From Cliona cf. orientalis (taxonomy: Eukaryota > Porifera > Demospongiae > Clionaida > Clionaidae): a stretch of 64,000 bases of DNA. Under the pieces are notes generated by a model. That model was not told the origin of the DNA. It saw only the letters and a list, made by a program, of their open reading frames with translations, and ran no database searches. The translations under genes and the position numbers were made by a program. The DNA is taken from contig OZ005698.1 in NCBI GenBank assembly GCA_963930775.1, forward strand, positions 1,054,001-1,118,000. Direction: 5' to 3'. Positions 59,918 through 64,000 of the stretch are shown one piece after another (position 1 is the first letter of the stretch; the number at the start of each line of letters is the position of its first letter).

Positions 59918-62900
59918 TTAGCATACTTTGGCTATGTTCTTGTCAGCATCAATAGCATGATCTTCCAGAAATGACTCCTTATTGATCTCCTCCAAGATAC
60001 TGCTCTTCTCTGAAGATACTTTTTCACTGTCTTCCGGCATGAGTTGATATGCATATTGGTCATCATCTTGAGCTCTTCCTCTCTTGATTATCGTTTTCAG
60101 ATATGGCATGATATCATGTTTTATGGCAAGAATTTTACTGACACGCAGCCACGTGTGATAAACTACAATTCCTACAAACTTTGCAAAGACCACTCCAACT
60201 GATAGACATACAACGAGCTCTTTGCTACTACTTTTAGTGAGCTCTATGAAGAGAAGTGTAGCCGCGAGGACTTGTAGGTTGACAAAGAAAGAGTATTCGA
60301 AAAGGGAGAGGAAGCGATTTCGATAAATACGTCCGGTGTAGGCAAATATGGTAAAAAGAACAGTAACTGTGACCAGAATTGCTAATAAGCCTGCGGATGG
60401 AATACTGGAATAGGTCAGAATGAATACTGCAAAGAGGAAACAGCGCACCACGAGCAAAAGACCAACCCAGTAGAAATATTTTGTCTTGAAAGGTCCAAAG
60501 TAGGTCTCAAAAAAAGGAATCAATTTAATGACCCATTGCAGAATTTTATAGGACGTACCCCTCCTCAAATATTGAAAGAACAGCAAAATGGCAGTGTAAG
60601 GAAGGATGAATATCAGCAAAGTTAGCAGAGCTGCGAGAAAGAGAAAAAGATGTCCACCATGGTAACCTCCGTAAGGAAGATTACCGTCAAAAGCCCAAAC
60701 ACTCTGCTGATCAATCAACTGTCCATTGTTTAGATATGTGTACAAAGAGGCTGGGACTAGGGCAATGATGATTGTTCTCAGGAACTTAGCATAGATTAGT
60801 AGGAGTAGTGTAGCCAATACTTGAACCGAGTTGTTTCCGAGGAGTCTAGTCATATGCCTTGAATAGTGAGCTGAGACTATCATCACTACGACTATTGCAC
60901 AAATGTAGAGCGGAAATACGAACTGAAGCCAGGTCTTAGCATATGCGGTCAAACCTTGAACGAAGCACGTCTCAATTCCTAGGTCTAGATTTAGCCAGGC
61001 GATGAACGTTTTGAGGAACCGAGCTCTACCAAGATTAGTGTCGTCATTTGGAAAGAAGATACTCTCATAAGCCCATATGATGTTGGTGTAGAATATTAAG
61101 CCATTGATGGTGCCCTGAGAGACTGTCGTGTTTAGAATCTTGATGAAAAAGACGAGCAAGAAGCCAGCTGCAACAAAGAAGATGAGAAGGGAGGCATTAT
61201 TATTGTTGGGACAAGGCAAACATTTGTTGGATCTGAGGGCTAAGCTGTAGCCCGGCCCACATGCTCCACAGAGAACACCAGCACGATTTACTATAGCTAC
61301 ACTGTCCGTCTGAGTCATTGAAAGTTACGGCAGAATTATCCTCACGGCAATACTCAAAAGGACAATTATTCTGTATTGTTACGCTTTCATTATCAATTCT
61401 TATCCAAATTGTACCATTACGGTAAACATATCCAGTACCATTTGATAAACTACATTGTAGATTTTGATTGTACAGAGCTGGTACACAATCGCACCCAGGG
61501 GGATTGCCATTTAGGTAGAATCCAGGAGGGCACGGCAAAAGAGTGAGGTTGATATAAACTGGGGTACTTAACATGGTTTTATAGTTTCGATCTGTATCTC
61601 TGTCATCTTTGGTCAAATCTTCCTTGTCAGTGAATGACACCACTACTGTACCACTGGTGGTTAGTACAAGCACTTCTTTTGATTTGTGCGAGTAAACGGT
61701 ATAATTTAATTGTTGACAAATGTTGTAATTGTTCACCCTTTGGGAATTCTGATAAGGTGGCCTCAATTTTGCCCCTTCTCCGTCCTTATCCATAAATTGG
61801 GCATAGACAGATCCCACTCCGGTTCCAAATAATTCTCCAACCAGAACAGCTTCGAGGTGAAATTCTTCCCCAGGGTAGACAGATTTGGAATTGAATATCA
61901 TTGACATGTTTGTACAAAATTGTTGGACAGTAGTTTTTGACCTCTCTTCCGGACATAAGCACACGCGTGTTGGAGTAGATGCTAGGGAAGAATAACTTAA
62001 ACGATTAGATGTTTGAAAAGCACAGTGGAGATGCTTCAGGTCACAGGGTTGTTGTATTGAGCCAAAAATGGACTCTCCTCCATTTGCAGCCACATTGGCG
62101 ATAAACTTTAACCTGTAGCATGTCTGGTTTTTGGGACAACTTGACTGGCATGGTGATGACTTGTGGTGGTTTAAAAGTCGAAGAAAGCACTGCACAGTTG
62201 TAGAATCGTCTATATAGATGGCTCCACCAATGTCTTTGGCTGTGTTATCTTTAAAGATCATAGATGAATTTTGCTCCAAACCAATTGCAGAATCATGAAG
62301 GTACAAGGCACCACCTCTGTAACCAGTGTTATTTCTGAATATGCTTTGACCTACAAACCTGGATTCTTTCGTATTGATGGCTCTAATGGCACTGCCGACG
62401 TTGTTGATAAACTGACAATTCTCAAAAGATACATTCGTAACTCCCGAGATAAATACTGTGGTTTGTTGCTCTCCCAATATCAAGTGGTTATTGTCTTCAA
62501 ATCTTGTATTTATCACCTCCATGATAATTTTTGCATCCTCATTGTTTTCATTAGTACTCTTTCGAACACTGAGAGCACTAGCTGACAAACTGCGGTTTGT
62601 ATTGCTGGATATCACAGTATTTATGAGGGACAAAGATAGATTTTTCAAATATCCTGTCTCCATATCAATTCCTCCTTCAGCATGACTCGAGACGACTGAG
62701 TTTTCAATGATAATTTCGAGAAACCAATTCCATTGCTTACCAGCTGGCGGGTTGGGGGCACATACTCCCGCACCAAAGGGTCGTGAAAACGAACTATTAC
62801 TGATTAGTATCAAAAAGGATCGATTTGGGTCGATGATGAAACCACTTGCTAGGTATATTGTAACATCACACGTCCTCTCAATCTGGAAATGGAACAAATC

Positions 62901-63659
62901 ACTGCAGCACTGCAGAGCAGGTGCTGACTCATCATTATCTAGAGTGACTATTTCAATATTTTGCATCGATACACTCGATATGAGGCTACAGAATGTCACA
63001 GCATTGCTTGTCGATCCTAGGCAGAATTTAATATCCTTCAAACCAATGTGATTTGTTTTTTCAAAGTCAAACAGTACCGTACTGCTAATAAATATCATAT
63101 TTGACAAGATGATCATACCTTTGTGGTTACTAAATAGCCTGTTTTCTGCTCGAAGCAATAGACCGCTTCTAACTATAGTGATATTCTCAATACTCACCAT
63201 AAACCCAGCAATAGGTCTACCAACTGTCAGAAAAGTCACTATGTTTCCATTTTGGCCATCAATTGTTAAACCAGACATGCTGAAAATTAAAGCACCTTCT
63301 ACTATCAGATTAGCCTTGAGAGAGATTCTTGCAGTTTTGATTGGCTTCTGTATGCCGGAATCAAAACCCGGTAGGCAATCGTCAGCTCCTACCATGTTCA
63401 GGCTTGTTGTTTCTCTTATGATGAGCTTTTTAGTCAGGTCGTGTTGTCCAGGGAGAAAGATCATCGTTAGGTTGTCATTGTTGTTTAGATAGACAGTGCT
63501 GTTGTCAACGAACTCATCCAGTGTCTTGCAGGGCCAATCACTGACACATAAACAACCTGATAGCTCTAGGTTTGAAGTTGGCTTGACGTGGAGAATATTC
63601 AAGTCACATACGCTGCAAGCTACTAGAATGAATCCTAGAAAGACATACAGCATAGCCAT
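59918..63659 (-). pseudogene. Beta-helix ectodomain multi-TM receptor, interrupted by a frameshift
   Basis: From the ATG at 63659 (MAMLYVFLGFILVACSVC, signal peptide) the first frame runs about 789 residues of extracellular sequence with right-handed beta-helix (pectin-lyase-like) repeats such as NNTGYRGGALYLHDSA and DIGGAIYIDDS. A cysteine-rich neck (CPPGFYLNGNPPGCDC) follows, reaching DSDGQCSY. Four extra bases at 61289-61292 then shift the frame. The continuation NRAGVLCGACGPGYSLALRS is open for 456 more residues with about eight hydrophobic segments, the conserved GIETCFVQGL...KTWLQF and YFGPFKTKYFYW blocks, and a cytoplasmic tail (QYAYQLMPEDSEK). This architecture is abundant in sponges and other invertebrates; function unknown. 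Only this one lesion was seen, so it may be a very recent pseudogene, an allele or a sequence error. Confidence 0.8.
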
Positions 63660-64000
63660 TCTATTCAATGCGTTAACTATTAAAGGAAGGTAGCTACTGC
63701 ATTCTGATTCAAGTTAATAACCAGCTCAGTTAGCTATAAATATGTGCAGCAGTACTAGTATTGGCATTGTGCATTTATAGCTTCAATTCTATACTGTGCT
63801 TAATGATAGTCACTGTGGCTATCTTCAACATAAAATCAATAATATTATTACTGTGCTATGAGTATAAATTAATTTTTGGAAATCAGTAATAATAGACTAT
63901 TATGCATACAGCTGCAGTTGGTAATAAACAGTGTTAATATTTCATCATCATCTGTGCAGTGCGCGCTGTACTAACGGGCACTTTTGATTGTACTGCAGTG
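63660..64000. other. Upstream flank of the beta-helix receptor
   Basis: AT-rich, ending in a GC-richer GTGCGCGCTGTAC patch at the window edge. No gene seen. Confidence 0.4.

Overview
This window looks like nuclear DNA from an early-branching animal, most likely a demosponge. That is inferred from content, not from a search. The genes have many short GT-AG introns, the spacers are AT-rich, and single metazoan orthologues (SPT6, a cytospin, shugoshin) sit beside rapidly evolving receptor genes of kinds abundant in sponges: a CARD-NACHT-LRR receptor, LRR-EGF proteins, a beta-helix receptor with a multi-pass membrane domain, and a GCC2/GCC3-type cysteine-rich receptor. Exon models were built by hand from splice sites, reading phase and family similarity; the main ones sum to whole codons.

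Layout. 0-7 kb: a minus-strand cysteine-rich receptor (4459-7131), a two-exon CD225/dispanin gene (3093-3997), a degraded hybrid of those two genes (250-830) and a palindromic MITE (900-1287). 7-19.7 kb: gene-poor, with a Merlin DNA-transposon relic that keeps its TIRs and 8-bp target duplication (8220-9817), a MITE with 5-bp target duplications (15607-15943) and long simple repeats. 19.7-29.2 kb: a cytospin-like gene (plus), then shugoshin (plus) with an intronless PHYHD1-like dioxygenase nested antisense in its first intron and a second copy just downstream. 29.4-36.5 kb: two tandem minus-strand LRR-EGF genes that share exon structure at the 5' end but differ at the 3' end (one membrane-anchored, one apparently secreted), plus an extra first exon of the same type. 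36.7-48.3 kb: a complete 29-exon SPT6 gene. 48.2-49.5 kb: a local duplication across the convergent 3' ends of SPT6 and an NLR. 49.2-55.4 kb: the NLR, whose CARD and NACHT exons are separated by an intron containing a Penelope-like reverse transcriptase between 24-bp inverted repeats. 57.3-59.5 kb: a secreted, probably GPI-anchored DUF4874/DUF4832 protein with a LINE fragment in its last intron. 59.9-63.7 kb: a beta-helix multi-TM receptor broken by a 4-bp frameshift.

Housekeeping roles here are transcription elongation (SPT6), sister-chromatid cohesion protection (shugoshin), cytoskeleton (cytospin) and 2-oxoglutarate chemistry (PHYHD1-like). The remainder reads as a cluster of surface and cytosolic recognition proteins with frequent local duplication, hybrid formation and transposon insertion at exon edges. 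I found no CRISPR array, rRNA gene or convincing intact tRNA gene.
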